Positions 1 through 12,427 of a DNA stretch of 64,000 nt are shown here, piece after piece. Where the stretch lies: positions 57,339,452-57,403,451 of the forward strand of contig NC_063447.1 in assembly GCF_020379485.1 (NCBI RefSeq). The letters run 5' to 3'. Origin of the DNA: Brassica napus (lineage: Eukaryota; Streptophyta; Magnoliopsida; Brassicales; Brassicaceae). The notes under the pieces are model-generated. The model did not search any database. It worked only from the letters and a program-made list of their open reading frames with translations, and was not told the DNA's origin. Numbering within the stretch: position 1 is the stretch's first letter; each line of letters opens with the position of its first letter. The translations under genes were made by a program, and so were the position numbers.

Positions 1-70
1 AACCCTAAAAATCTCGTTTTTTCGTTCACCATCTTTAGTAATAATATTATCTTAGCTTACTGAGTTTGTG

Positions 71-919
71 ATGTCTCCTCCAGCGTTGATTGTGTTTGAA
101 GATGGTCTAACCAACAAATGGAGCAACGACGAGTGGCAGAGTCTCAGCGTTTCTCCCGGAGAAAACCCTAACCCTAGCTCTAATTTCCATTTCTTGGCGA
201 AGAATGCAGCTCTCCAGAACCAGCTGAGAGTTTCCCGCCCATCTGTAAAAGATGAAAGCTTCAGAATTGTCTTACCTATGGCGATGTCTCCTCCAAGAGA
301 CACCGCCGTGCCGTTACCTGTTCTTCCCCAGCCGATGATGAAGCAACGGAAGAAGCTTGGCCACCAAGAAACCATGTTTTCTGAAGAAGAAGAAGAAGAT
401 TTCAAGTGCAGTGCCTTCTGTTTATCTCTCCCTGGTTTTGGGAAGCAGAAACCTCTTAGGTCACCAAAAAGTGAGGATTCTCCTATAAAGAAGAAAACGA
501 TCAAAGCGTCATCGTTCTCAAACTCTGCTGTCTCGCTAAGTGCCTCGCTTGAGAAATTCGAGTGTGGCTCATGGGCTTCAACGAGTGCTCTGGCTCGAGA
601 AAACGGTCGTTTGTACTTCGATCTGCCGGTGGAGATGATCAAATGTGGGAGCGGGGGCGGCGGAGATGTGCAAGAGCCGGTGAGTTTAGGTTTCTTCTTC
701 GACAAGGAAACAGGAAGTCCGGCTTTGAGAAGCGTTCTAAAGACTTCTTTGTCGGTAAGGCAACAAAGAGGTTCGGTTGAGATGTCACCGCAACGCCGTG
801 TTAGGTTTTCGACCACGTCCTCTGTTTCATGCCCGACATCACCAAGATCGTGTATCACCCCGCGGCTGCTTAAAGCTAGAGATGACTTCAATACGTTCTT
901 AGCAGCACAGAACGCGTGA
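71..919 (+). CDS. At2g34910-like plant protein of unknown function
   Basis: Single-exon gene of 282 residues. The first ATG is at 71; the three bases before it are GTG and are not needed. The protein is rich in Ser, Pro and Lys, has an acidic run (EEEEEED) near residue 105, and carries basic SP-type motifs such as SPQRRVRFS near residue 240, which look like phosphorylation or nuclear-targeting sites. No signal peptide, membrane segment or enzyme motif is visible. It lies directly upstream of EDA18, as At2g34910 does in Arabidopsis, and the name rests on that synteny plus recalled similarity. Function is not known. A long ORF on the opposite strand over the same bases is its shadow. Sure that it is coding, less sure of the orthology. 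Confidence 0.8.
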   Translation: MSPPALIVFEDGLTNKWSNDEWQSLSVSPGENPNPSSNFHFLAKNAALQNQLRVSRPSVKDESFRIVLPMAMSPPRDTAVPLPVLPQPMMKQRKKLGHQETMFSEEEEEDFKCSAFCLSLPGFGKQKPLRSPKSEDSPIKKKTIKASSFSNSAVSLSASLEKFECGSWASTSALARENGRLYFDLPVEMIKCGSGGGGDVQEPVSLGFFFDKETGSPALRSVLKTSLSVRQQRGSVEMSPQRRVRFSTTSSVSCPTSPRSCITPRLLKARDDFNTFLAAQNA

Positions 920-1512
920 AATAAAACAAATATTTTCGTATTTACGAATATTAGGTGTGTCTATTAGTATATATCAATATAGAGCGAATATTTACGTTCT
1001 ATTTTGGTTTGAGTCTCTGCTTAACCAGATTATGAGCATTCAGGAAAATTAATCTTTCATCTTTCTTTTTTTTCAAACAATAATGCCTCTGTCCTGTTTG
1101 GTTCTGTTTTCTGCTTAATTCTTTACTTGTTACAAAGGGTCGATCCGTAAAACAATGCTATAAACATGTTTCTGTCATTGTTTTTATATTCGTACATAAC
1201 AAATAAAATATAAAATAAACGGTAAATACTAAACCTTTCAACCTCGCACAAACTTGATGGAAGGAAAGTGGAAATGCATGTGTAGTGTATGTCTTTACAA
1301 GAAGAAAACTTCAACGTCAAGAAGGCTCGGTTAGTAATTCCACCTATAAAGAGCATAGATATGAATCTTGGACGCAGATCCAAAACGCAAACGCGCTACA
1401 GTCTAGCTTAAAAGCAAACAACGGAAGGAAAAAAAGTCATAAAACAAAAGAAAACGTTTGTAAGGTTAAGTGAAGTATCGTTAGCGTTTTGAACCGTTGG
1501 TTTTATTAATAT
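920..1512. other. Convergent 3' region, no gene seen
   Basis: This stretch lies between the stop of the At2g34910-like gene on the plus strand and the stop of EDA18 on the minus strand. It should hold both 3' UTRs. It is AT-rich, and the short ORFs in it lack recognisable domains. Confidence 0.6.
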
Positions 1513-3968
1513 TTAGGTCCTTGAATCGACGAAGACACGGACAACGTCAAGGATCTTAGCATAACAAATCGGACACTTGCCGCCATTACATTGTAGTTCG
1601 TTTGCGCATCTAAGGCATGTGCACATGTGGCCGCACCTACATATTAGTCAAACGCAATACAATTTTTTTAGGAAACTTATAAAGAAGACCACAACCTTTC
1701 ACCAAAGGTCCAGAGATAAGGTGTAATTGGTACCTGTATAGAAGTGTATCAACTTGCGTCTCGTTACAAACGCAGCATTTACGTTTCAGTGGATTTTCAC
1801 GGTGAATTGACTTTTGAAGGCTAGCGTTTACGTCCAAACACGTTTTGACAGAGTCTCGTAGCTCCGACATTTCTAGCTGTAGGTGTAAGATCTGTGATCT
1901 CATTTCGCTTATAATCTCCATCTCCTAAAACATATGTTTTTTGTGATATAAATACTAATCTCACAAGGTTTAGTTTCGGTTTTTCTTGAATGTCTAAAAT
2001 AAAAAGAAGACTCACATTTGTCTGAAGGTTGTGCAAAGGTAATAAGTCAGGAGTGGAAGTAACTCCTGTATCCTGAGAACTCCATGAACCTGCCGGTGAT
2101 GATGCAAATAGCTGCGATGACGTCTGGCTCAAGTCATCTTCTTCTTCGCTTACGTCACAGTTTTGTTCCTCTTTACCAGCTTGGTGAATACGCTGAATAG
2201 GATGTGTCTGTACACGGGACATTATGAACTTATCGATCTTCTCTCGCAATCCGCTCTGAAGGAAATCAGAAACCGTTCTTCTGGTTCACCAAGAGAACCG
2301 ACTTTAGGTTAAAATAAGTTTTGGGTTAAGATAGATGATTATTTGATTTGGTTTTACCTCTCAAGGAGTCTGCATATATCATCTTTGTCAGATCGGGAGT
2401 TCATCACTTGTAGATACCGCGATTGCCTCAGATCTTCCCAGTAAGTCCGAGGCCGAGATATTTCTGTAAACCAATCGTAGCTCATTTCTCCATAACAAGA
2501 CTGTTCATTCTCACACTCTTCTTCCTCTTCCCATATATATGAGGTTTCTTGTTTCTCAAGGAATGGTGTTTCTTGACTCCCCTGCGTACCGCTTTCTACC
2601 ATGTTCTCCATAATCTGTGATTCTCGATGAGTCACGCTGGTGCTGGGGCTATTGTTATCAGAATTTCTGCTCAAGGCTTCTGGTAATATGATTTCTTGCA
2701 TATGAAGGCAACTCAAATTTGATTCAGTTTCTTTCTTACATAGCATTGCCTCCTCTGTCTTGCGGTTTGGAAGGCTTGACCGCTCCGTAGAAGAAGTAGC
2801 GTTTGCCCCAAATCTTTCCCTGCGTAACGATTAAAGATTGAGATCAGCAAAATAGTTTTTTTTTTTTTTTTTTTTTTTTTGCTTAATTATCAGCAAAATA
2901 GTTTATAAGATATAATAAACACATTAACTAGAAACACAGAGGTTCTTGATCATACCTTAGGTGGAGAACTGTAGGGCCATGTTCCAGGCGATTCAAATCA
3001 GGTGATTTTGCGCTAGACCGATGACGATCTTGAATCACTAGGCCGCGTTTGAGACTCCTTAGCCGCAACATTGACTGTGTTAACAAGGAAAAGCGTGAGA
3101 ATTCACAAGTCACAACTCTGCAACTGGGTTAACTTGTAATTAATTAAGTTATGAGCTGTTTGTGTAAATATTGTGGAAATATTGGGTGGTTTCTGCAAAT
3201 ACAAGTTACCTGGAGGCGACCGCGTTGAGGAAATTTAGAAACTGCGTTGCGTTCAAGAAGCGAATCCAGTTCCAGGTGACGGTCCCGTTCCAGACGCGCA
3301 AGCAAATCGGAGAACGCTTGCCGTCCTCGGAGTCGCGGCGAAGAAACCACCGGAAAAATACTTTTCTCCGGCAAATAAGTTTTCGCAACTGCACCGACAT
3401 TGTCGCCGGCGGTGAGCTTCAGTCTCCGGATAATCTCAGCGACTCTTCCCCATTTGCTCTCTCCCGAGTCAGGAACCGAGTGGAGAGTCTCGGATTCGAT
3501 CTCCACCGTTGGATCATGATCCCTCGACTCGTTCTCCGATTCAGATTCGCCGTCGATGGAGGGAGCCGAAAGGTTGGTTTCTTCACGAACGCTCGCTCCA
3601 ACACTTCTCTCTGTTTCTTGGCCGTGGATCGGCGAGTTTCCGCCGTTGGATGGACTCAGCCGTGCCTCCCATATCTGCACGAGAGAAGAAGCTCCTCTCT
3701 TCAAAGGTTTAGTCCTGTCGGAAAAGTGGTTACGTTGTTTCTCCGGCGATCCAAGACGGCTTTTGTTCTTCTTTCTCGGCTTGTTTCCTTTCCAAGAACC
3801 GACTCTGTTCTGCGAGTTCTTGTCGGAGATAACTGGAGATTTCACTTGTGCGTTCAGATTCTTCTTGACAATGACGTCATCGTTGTTGTTTCTTCGGTTG
3901 TTATCTCTGAGGAGACACCCGAAGTTAGATCGCAGAGACGCGATCTCTACCTGAGAAGACGCTGCCAT
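1513..3968 (-). CDS. EDA18: EDA18-like RING finger protein (At2g34920 type)
   Basis: Six exons on the minus strand: 3968-3210, 3074-2956, 2819-2358, 2280-2016, 1924-1734 and 1636-1513. Every intron has GT-AG ends and the exons sum to 1920 nt, a 639-residue protein. The N-terminal 250 residues are basic and Ser-rich, with the conserved segment that runs into SMLRLRSLKRGL across exon 1-2. The exon 3-4 junction encodes a second conserved block, RTVSDFLQSGLREKI. Exon 5 starts with a likely coiled coil and then gives the first half of a C-terminal C3HC4 RING (CCVCNETQVDTLLYR). Exon 6 gives the rest (CGHMCTC...CPICY). Such RING proteins are usually E3 ubiquitin ligases; Arabidopsis EDA18 was named for arrested embryo sac development. 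The name rests on recalled sequence and on its place between At2g34910-like and CLE42. Intron 2 contains a run of about 24 T. Confidence 0.9.
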
Positions 3969-4652
3969 GTCTCTTCGTCAACGATCACAAAGACGAAGAC
4001 ATTCTACGTAAAGACCCATCTTTGATCGGATCTTAGGAAATAAAATAGAAAGAAAAGTTCGTTTGTTTAGTAACTGAAGACACTTTGTTTCAGCTAAAAA
4101 CAGAGTAACGATAAAAGAAACAGAAACTCAGTGCAACTGTGTTTTGTTTTTGTTTATCTATTTTTTACTAAGGTTTTCTTCCGACGACTAGTAAAAGAAA
4201 CAAAACTGTTCTGTGCTCATCTTCTAACTTGGAAACGTGTTTGAATAAGAAAGAATATAAAACCCTGTGTAAAATTAGGGAAGACAAGTAGTATGTTGAG
4301 GGTCTAGACTCTAGAAGAAGCTTCTAATAAGGTTTGGAATTTTATGTAGGTGACAATTAAAGATCATTTAACTCTCCTAGTTAGTAGTTAGTGCTCTTAA
4401 TTAGGTTATTGATGATGATGAAGATGAAGGCGAGGAGGGTCCGGAAGTTAGAGTACAAAGAAATGAGCCGTTGGCAAATGGGGGCCTTTAAACTGGATTC
4501 ACATCAGCATTTAGGTGGAATTTAGTTTAATTTTCCTTCATTTTTATATTTAAAAAAAAAACTATTTTAGCTTTCTGGATCAAGATTATGCGAAAATTTT
4601 ATACTGTGAATTTGTCATCTAAAATTATGATGAATAGTGTTTATATGTATAA

Positions 4653-4786
4653 AGAGCATGATTATTGGGGCTAAGTGGGGTTCTTAGCGGAATATAAAAA
4701 TTCGTCTCTTAACTTTTAACTAAAAAACTAAAAACATGTTCTTAAATATAATAACCCCACCCTAAGAACCCCAATAATCATGCTCT
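4653..4786. mobile_element. Tourist/PIF-like MITE
   Basis: About 134 bp with terminal inverted repeats: the left end AGAGCATGATTATTGGGG is mirrored by CCCCAATAATCATGCTCT at the right end. No coding capacity. The right flank is TAA and the left flank TAA/AAA, which fits the 3-bp TTA/TAA target duplication of Tourist elements, although the left copy depends on where the end is drawn. Confidence 0.7.
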
Positions 4787-4904
4787 AAGAAGATTAGTAT
4801 TAGTGTTTTTTTAGTTTGAATTAATGAATTAACTTGCATATGTTTTAATTTCTAAAGCAGAGTTTAAAACCTACCAAGTAAGTAGCTGATAAAAGATAAA
4901 TTAG

Positions 4905-5190
4905 GGCATTCGCAATGAGAATCCTTAAGTGGAAATCCTTAGGGAAAAAATAATTAAATAATCAGTAGATTCCACCAAAAAGCTAAGGATTCAATCTTTA
5001 AAATTCTTAAATAATAATTCTTTCTTATTGAATCCTTGCACTATTTGCGGGTCTCCACGACTATGTGGCGGCCCGTGAATGGTCATCTTTTTTTTTTTTT
5101 TTTTAAATCCAAAATATTTCGGATTAATCCTAAATGTCCTTGTCGCTAAGGACTCTAATGAGTCTCACCGTGGCGCATACTCTTAGTATT
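4905..5190. mobile_element. Probable degenerate MITE
   Basis: AT-rich stretch whose left end (GGGCATTCGCAATGAGAATCC) resembles the inverse of the right end (AGACTCATTAGAGTCCTTA) only in part. It contains poly-T and the word pair CCTTAG/CTAAGG. Non-coding. The family is uncertain. Confidence 0.35.
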
Positions 5191-6380
5191 CCAAAGGAAT
5201 AAGATTTATTAAAAAGAAATCAAGATCACTTGTATTTGATCCTACATGGTCGCTCATGTTGGACAACGTGACACGACTGCAACCATGTGTTTTTGTATTT
5301 TTCGTACATAAAACAGAAAAAAAGATCTGTTGATCTTTTTTGTTTGTTTGAACGAAGAATTATATACTTTTTCTTTCTAGACGTGTACCGTAAGAAAATC
5401 ATATTTGCTCGACGGTGGTCGGTGGCTCTTGCCGCCGGTTACCTTTTTTTACCTTTCGCTTTTTGGTTGTAAATACTCGATCTTCAGAACGATTTTTTGC
5501 TTCGCTAGGCGACTTTCTTTTCCAGTTGCGGATTTAGCTCTTCGCTATGGCGAGTTTTTTTGGCGTGAGTTTCAATCACAACAGAGCTGATCATAAAGCA
5601 GATGCTTTCTCTGATTTGGATTGAAGCAAATAAAGGTCTGATCCTGATCAGGATTAGAAGCTACACCTTTCGCCACTCTTCATCTTAATCCCGTCGATTA
5701 ATGGTCAGATGCTTTTCTTCATCACCTCAACTGAGCCTCTTTTAATGAGAATCAGCCTTTACCATCTATTAAGCCTTATATTGGCGTTTCGGTAAAGCAT
5801 CTCTGAGAAAGATGGTCGAGTTTAGATGGGCTTCTCAAGTCGTTTTGAAGCAGATTCAGTAGAATCGGCGTTGGAAACAACGGTCTGATATAGGATCTCC
5901 TTCCTTTTGACTTGAACTTCCTCTGGTGATATCAGCAATGATTTTCAGCCTCTCTGGCCAATAATCACTGTTGAAAAGTGAAAGGTTCATTGTTTTGGGT
6001 GCAATGTTCGGCGATACGAGAGTTTCCAGCGGGTTCCGATGATAGAGATACGCCGGACGGTTTCCTCGTTTCTGGAACCAAGGGCGGTGGAGTCGAAGCG
6101 GTGAGGGCCAGCTCTCTTCTGCATGCGTAGCCCAGAATCTGCCACGTATTCTCTTGTAAAAGCTTGCACGTGTCTTTGTTTCTAGTTGATCTTATGTGTA
6201 TCAAAGTGTTGAGCTTTATGCCAAAGTTGTACCCAAAGTTAAAAGCCCATGAGGCTAATGAAATACTGTTGACAAAAAAAAAAACGAAGAATTGAAGTGC
6301 CGTAAAATATGGTTGTGGTCAACAATTTTCTTGGTTTCCTCACTAACGTGGTTACGAGAGGTAAGTCAAATCAAATAATT

Positions 6381-6531
6381 TGACAAATTAGAGTAGGGAA
6401 TTTCTGATATCATTCATTAGGTCAACGACCTTGTTTATATACACGTACAAAGTCGGTTGCTAGGCAATCCCAAATCTATAATGGAAGATATACAAATATT
6501 TACTTTCCGATATATAGAATATATCCTAATA
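6381..6531 (-). repeat. 3' LTR of Copia element 1
   Basis: 151 bp, nearly identical to 11091-11241. In element orientation it starts TATTAGG and ends TTTGTCA, so the usual terminal TG reads TA. It follows the poly-G polypurine tract. Confidence 0.93.
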
Positions 6532-6557
6532 CCCCCCCCCCCCCCCCCCCCCCCCCC
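6532..6557 (-). repeat. 26-base C run (poly-G in element) at polypurine tract
   Basis: Twenty-six consecutive C between the pol stop and the 3' LTR. In element orientation this is TTGAG followed by poly-G, exactly where the polypurine tract that primes plus-strand DNA should be. Run length in an assembly may be inexact. Confidence 0.85.
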
Positions 6558-9500
6558 TCAAGTTGGAGCAAAAAATTTTGCTATGCCCAACTTGATTAAA
6601 AATGCATCAAACTCCTTCTTTCCCAATGCTTTAGTAAGAATGTCTGCAAGCTGATTCTTGGTTGAAACATGAATAGGTCTGGTAAATCCACGAACAATGT
6701 CATCCCGAACAAAGTGACAATCAAGTTCCACATGTTTTGTACGTTCATGAAACACCGGATTAGAGCTAATGTGTATAGCTGGCTTGCTATCACACAGCAA
6801 AGACATAGGTTCTTTGTGTTCGATCCCAAGCTCACGAAGTATCATTCGCAGCCAACGAAGTTCAGCGGTAACTTCAGCCATAGCTCTATATTCCGCCTCC
6901 GCGGAGGACCTAGAAACAGTATCCTGCTTCTTTGTTTTCCACACGATGGGGGAAGATCCAAGCTGAACAAACCATCCCGAAAGTGACCGCCGTGTTATCG
7001 GGCATGCGCCCCAGTCTGAATCACTCCATCCACTCGCATGAGTTGATGACTCTGCACGAAGAAGAACTCCCTGCCCAAGTGTCCCTTTAAGATATCGGAC
7101 GACCTTTAATGCAGCAAGCCAATGATCCGTCTGTGGTTTCTGCATAAACTGAGATAATGCATGAATCGCATATGTCAGATCAGGTCTCGTGGCTGCCAAG
7201 TAAATAAGACGCCCCACAAGCCTGCGATATCTCTCAGGGTCAGCTAGTAAAGGTCCATCTGCAAGACTCAACTTATGATTCTGATCAATAGGTGAACCAG
7301 CCGGTTTACAGCCAAGAAGTCCCAATTCTGAAACGATGTCTGTAGCATATTTTCTCTGGCAGAGATAAATACCAGAGGGATTACGAGCAACTTCCAAACA
7401 AAGAAAATATTTAACTGCACCCAGATCTTTCATATGAAAGCACATAGACAAATAATCCTTAAATGTCTTAATCGCATCGGAGGAGTTTCCAGAAATAATA
7501 AGGTCATCAACATACACCAAGATCCGTAGTGTAACACCATTCTTTACGTAGACAAACAACAAATAATCAGATCGTGTTTGGCGAAAACCATAAGCACGAA
7601 GAGACTGTTCCAGCTTGGCAAACCAACACCGGGGAGCTTGTTTCAAACCATACAGAGATTTTCGAAGACGACATACACGCGTTTCGCCTGGAGGACAGAA
7701 GCCTGGTGGAAGTTTCATGTATACCTCTTCATGTAAATCATCGTGGAGGAACGCGTTATGAACGTCCATTTTGTGAACCTCATGATGCATTTTCGCAGCA
7801 AGATCCAAGAATAGTCTCACTGTTTTCATCTTTGCCACAGAAGCAAAAGTTTCCTCATAGTCGATCCCTTCCTTTTGATGATTTCCAAGCACAACCAAAC
7901 GAGCTTTAAATTTCTCGATTGTACCGTCGGCTCGATATTTGATTGTAAACACCCATTTGCACCCGAGAGCTCGTTTATTAGGTGGTAAATCCTCAAGAGT
8001 CCAAGTGTGATTAACAACCAGTGAGTCGTATTCTATATCAACCGCCTTCACCCAACGCTTGTCTTTCATGGCTTCGAAAAACGTCTTTGGTTCAATATTA
8101 GTCGATAAAGCCATCAAAAACTGTTGATGAGTAGGTGAGAATCTATCACAAGAAACATAGTTAGCGATGGGATAAAGTGTACCTGAGGTAAGCTGAGGAG
8201 CAGGTGAGAGTGAGATGAGAGAGGACGAGGGAGGAGAAGATGGAATAGTATCAACAATAAAATCATGGAGCTTCACATTCCGAGTCTTAGTTCGACGACC
8301 ACGACCAAGTGATTCATCTGCGGGAGCTACTTCCACATTCTCAGCATTGTCTGTTATTGGGGGCATGTTTGTCTCAGTAACTGGAGCTACCTGCTCTGTA
8401 TCATGTGTGACATCTACTTCAACTGTCTCAGTATTCTCATTCGCTGAGTCAGAGTCATAGGTAACGTCTGCAGAGTCCAATACACCTTCAGTCTGTGCCA
8501 TCACCGGAGGCAATAAAGATTGTTCATTCAACAATGGGGAGTGTACATTACTCGCAAACGGAAATGTCTTCTCGTGAAAGACAACATCACGAGATGTGAA
8601 AACACGTTGTCGTTCTAAATCAAACAGTTTCCACCCTTTCTTCCCGTATGGATAGCCTAGAAAGATGCACCTCCGACTTCTAGATTCAAACTTGTCACCT
8701 TTATGATCTAGGTTATGAGCATACGCCAAACACCCAAAAACCTTCAAGTTTTTGTATCCTGGAGCATGACCATAGAGTTTCTCGAACGGAGTCTTATTCC
8801 CAAGTAAAGTTGAGGGCGTCTTATTAATGAGATAGCCTGCTGTAAGAACGCACTCACCCCAGTACTCAATCGATAGATTAGCTTGAAAACGGAGTGCTCG
8901 AGCAACATTGAGAATGTGTCGATGCTTTCTCTCAACCCTACCGTTCTGCTGTGGCGTGTATACACACGATGTCTCATGAATAACTCCTTCTTCTCTAAAG
9001 AATCGTGATAGACATGTAAATTCCGTACCATTATCACTTCGTATAGTTTTAACCTTCTTCGAGAACTGGCGCTCAATCATGACCAGAAAGTTACGAATCT
9101 GCTGAGATACAAGCTGCTTATCAGGCAGAAGATAAAGCCAGACAGCCCGCGAGTGATCGTCAACAATAGTCAAAAAAATATTTTGATCCACAGAAAGCAG
9201 TTGTACGATATGGTCCCCATAAATCAATATGTATCAAATCAAAAACTTCTTTTGCATTATTAGAACTGGTAGGAAAACATTGTCTAGTCTGTTTAGCTCG
9301 AAGACATACGTCACAATCTTTAAGTAAAAAATCAGTACTACTACTACTAACTCCTGAGACAACCCCGGTAATCTGAGATGATGGATGACCCAATCGATGA
9401 TGCCACAAAACTGAATCTGCTTGGACAGTCGCCTGAAAAGATGTCATTTGCTCAAACCCACGAAACCGGTACAGTCCCTCTCTCTCTCGTTTACCCGCTC

Positions 9501-10968
9501 CAATCAGCATCCTCGTACTGCGGTCCTGCAAAATCATCAATTTATCAGTGACCTGTCCAACCAGAGAGTTGTCAGTGACGAGTTGTCCAAAGGATATGAG
9601 ATTCTTGTGAAATCCCTCAACGAAAAAAACATTCTGCAGGGACAATGTCGATGTCAGTCTCACTGTCCCTTGCTTTGATGCATGTGCATCTTTGCCGGCC
9701 GGTAAGAGAATTGAAAGAGGAGCAATATCTCTAGCATCCTCGATCAACTCAATGCGTCCCGTCATATGGTGTGTTGCACCTGTATCTAGAATCCATAATT
9801 CGTCATTTTTCTTACCCACAAACGGCAAAGTTGACTGGCCAGAGTTGATCATCTTCTGAACAACACTCCATTGCTCATCTGTTAGGCCTAGCAAGCCCAG
9901 TCTGTCACTGTCTGTAATCGCCACATTCGAGCTCATCGCGGCTGAGTTTGCGGCAGGTATCTGTGTGATATTTGCTTGAGGATTCATACCCCTACTACGT
10001 CCTGTTGAAGTTACTTGAGAATTCTTACCACCAACTTGATTTCGAGGTTTGTCAGGCCACCACTCCGGATAACCAATTACTCTGAAGCAAGAGCTAGCTT
10101 CATTTCCCTTCTTACCACAAACCGTGCAGGTTCGCGCAAGATCACGATTTCCCGGTCCACTGCGAGAGAAGTCTCCATGTGCTCCTCCCTGTCGCGAGAT
10201 GTCTTTTGTCTAAACAGGAGCTGCGGTTCTAGCTCCAGACGCTTGAGCTGCAAATCCCATAACAGGGACATCAGAAGATACAGCCGCACGTATTGGTTCA
10301 TTCTGCACTATCGTCTGATAGACACTATCAAGGTCTGGCAGAGGTGTGATAGCGCACAGTTGGGATCTAATAACCTCATGAACGGAATCGTCCAAACCCG
10401 CCAGAAAGTCATGAACCTTCAAAGTCTCTCTTTCCTTGTCGTGTGTTGTGTTGAGGTCACATTCACACTTTCCACATACACATTGTTTTGTTTCCATGCA
10501 CTCTGCAATGCCATCCCAAATCCTTGTTAGACGTCCGAAATAGTCATCTACCGTGGACCCATTCTGCTTGCAGGTTGCTAGCGAGTTCCGAAGTTGTTGT
10601 AGGCGAGCGCCACTTTTGATCGAGAACCGCTTCTTTATGATATCCCACAAATCTTTAGCAATCTCTCGTGTGGAGATCGTAGAACGTATCTTTGGTTCGA
10701 TCGTCAGTTTAATCCATCCGACCAGTAGATGATTATTCGCTACCCAATCTTCGAGATGAGGAGATCCTGTTTCTGGTCTAGGAATACTCCCATCAAGGAA
10801 CCCAAACTTCTTCCGAGAGCTGAGAGCCATACGGAAGTTGATAGCCCATTCGTCGTAGTTCAAACCATTGAGTTGGGGTTGTGAGATTACGGCTCCTGGG
10901 TTATCGTTCGATGTGAGATCATAAGGTGAAATTGTCTTGTGTTTTTGATCAGATGAAACAATCGACAT
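6558..10968 (-). pseudogene. gag-pol of Copia element 1, interrupted
   Basis: Starts at ATG 10968 with a UBN2/Retrotran gag domain. A TAG at 10210-10212 breaks the frame in late gag; the same frame then continues through a zinc knuckle whose His is replaced by Asn (CTVCGKKGNEASSC), the protease motif DTGATHHMTG and the integrase zinc region. A frameshift lies within about 9160-9227, just before the integrase core motif IVDDHSR. The remaining 889-codon frame runs to 6558 and includes integrase, reverse transcriptase with YVDDLIISG, and an RNase H ending near the stop. One stop plus one frameshift make it non-functional as read. Long ORFs on the plus strand here are shadows. Confidence 0.92.
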
Positions 10969-11078
10969 CTCTGTTTTCTAGTTGAAAGAGAACAGAGTAT
11001 ATGATAAGGTTAAAAGAAGCGGTTACTTGTTTGAGAAGCAAGAACCGTTTATATGAATTTTAGGTCTTCAGATCTTGA

Positions 11079-11090
11079 GCTCTGATACCA
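11079..11090 (-). other. Primer binding site of Copia element 1
   Basis: TGGTATCAGAGC on the minus strand directly after the 5' LTR. It is complementary to the 3' end of plant initiator tRNA-Met, the usual Copia primer. Confidence 0.92.
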
Positions 11091-11241
11091 TGACAAATTA
11101 GAGTAGGGAATTTCTGATATCATTCATTAGGTCAACGACTTTGTTTATATACACGTACAAAGTCGGTTGCTAGGCAATCCCAAATCTATAATGGAAGATA
11201 TACAAATATTTACTTTCCGATATATAGAATATATCCTAATA
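11091..11241 (-). repeat. 5' LTR of Copia element 1
   Basis: 151 bp, matching 6381-6531 with about one difference. Target duplication TAATT follows at 11242-11246. Confidence 0.93.
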
Positions 11242-11246
11242 TAATT

Positions 11247-12427
11247 AATCAAACAAAATCATGTTCTCACACTATTGCGGTTGTTTATTATCGACTAATG
11301 GTTAGTTATGGGAGATCTTTTCTAAAGGTGGGCATGCTGTTGATGGCAACTTGAACCTTCCAAAACACGGTTAGGAGATAGATCATGAACATTGGTGCAA
11401 TGTCTTTTTCAGGACACTTTAACGCTCTAACCATAACACGACAACACAACTGGCTGGGATAACCAGATAACGGAAAAGGAGAAGAGAATTCTAGAGAATC
11501 TAAGCTATCCACATACGTTAGTGGTAAGTTAATCATGGTGAAAGCAAGAACTAGTGTTCCTTCAAGAGTGCTTCCGAGTGAGGAATGCACTTCAAATAAA
11601 TATGGTAAAGAGACTGAAACTCGATGTGAAAATGTACAAGAATTTGAAGATGGAAACATGTTTCTGGCATATTATAGCTTAGGATCTTTATATGTAAACA
11701 CCTGTTTCGAATGATGTCTATGTTTTTTAGTGAGTCTATGTTACGAATTCATCAAGCCAAATTTTGAAAGTTATATCTTAAAGAAATTTCATGCACCGGA
11801 CCATAATTAGCCAAGCTAAGTCAATGCCTACGGCTGCTGATACATTATTGACGTATTGTCATTCAGTAAGATTATGATAAGCTGTAAGTAATTAAGTCCC
11901 GTTGTCACATGGTTTCTTTTTTTTTTTTGTTCACCCAAGTTTCATTACTAATTTAAATGATTACAACGATACTAGCAACATCATACAAACCATGACGTGC
12001 AAACCAAAAGGTTAAAACCAAGACATAAAATTCAAAGGAGTACATGGATAAAGACACAAACTTGAACAAGTTTGATAAGGAGTTATGCAAGATATTGAAG
12101 TTGCCACTAGCGATCCAATTTAAACCATGCTTCAAACTCTTCAAATAACAAACGATTAGTTACATTAATTTGTGACGTCGCAGCACTATCCAAAACCTCG
12201 ATTCTCAACCAAGTGAGGGTCACTGCATCTACCGGCCCCAAGCGGAACTTCACACAAGATAACAAACGGCTAGGAATTTGATATTTTTTCCCGGTTTTGA
12301 ATTCTTTGTCACATGGTTTCTTAAGATAAAATATTAGAGTCAAAACTCTACTTGATAATTATTTATTCTAGTTTTCTTTCTAATAACTCCGATGTAAATC
12401 CTAAAATCTACACTAAGAATTTGATAG
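11247..12427. other. Unassigned intergenic DNA
   Basis: Contains a 117-codon open stretch on the minus strand (11306-11659) and a 78-codon one (12107-12343). Neither shows a domain, and codon use is not distinctive. I cannot support a gene. Old transposon sequence is plausible. Confidence 0.5.

Larger units (their letters stand above)
4021..6380. other. EDA18 upstream region and unassigned DNA
   Basis: The first few hundred bases should contain the EDA18 promoter and 5' leader. Beyond the MITEs listed separately, 5280-6300 has higher GC and several short open stretches, but nothing in them matches a protein family I know. It could be an old transposon or a gene fragment. Copia element 1 starts at 6381. 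Confidence 0.5.
6381..11241 (-). mobile_element. Copia LTR retrotransposon 1, near full length
   Basis: A 4.86-kb Ty1/copia element on the minus strand. Two 151-bp LTRs (6381-6531 and 11091-11241) differ at about one base by eye. The 5-bp target duplication TAATT is at 6376-6380 and 11242-11246. The primer site complementary to initiator tRNA-Met is at 11079-11090, and the polypurine tract has become a 26-base G run (seen as C at 6532-6557). Internal order is gag, protease, integrase, reverse transcriptase, RNase H, as in Copia. Near-identical LTRs and a perfect target duplication point to recent insertion, but the reading frame is broken (see the gag-pol entry), so this copy is not autonomous. 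Confidence 0.95.

Noticed and set aside
52..891. 279-codon ORF opposite the At2g34910-like gene
   Set aside because: It is the antisense shadow of the coding strand and shows no domain.
3171..4025. 284-codon ORF opposite EDA18 exon 1
   Set aside because: Antisense shadow of a long exon; no start context or similarity.
11306..11659. 117-codon ORF next to Copia element 1
   Set aside because: No domain, no splice partners, no synteny support.
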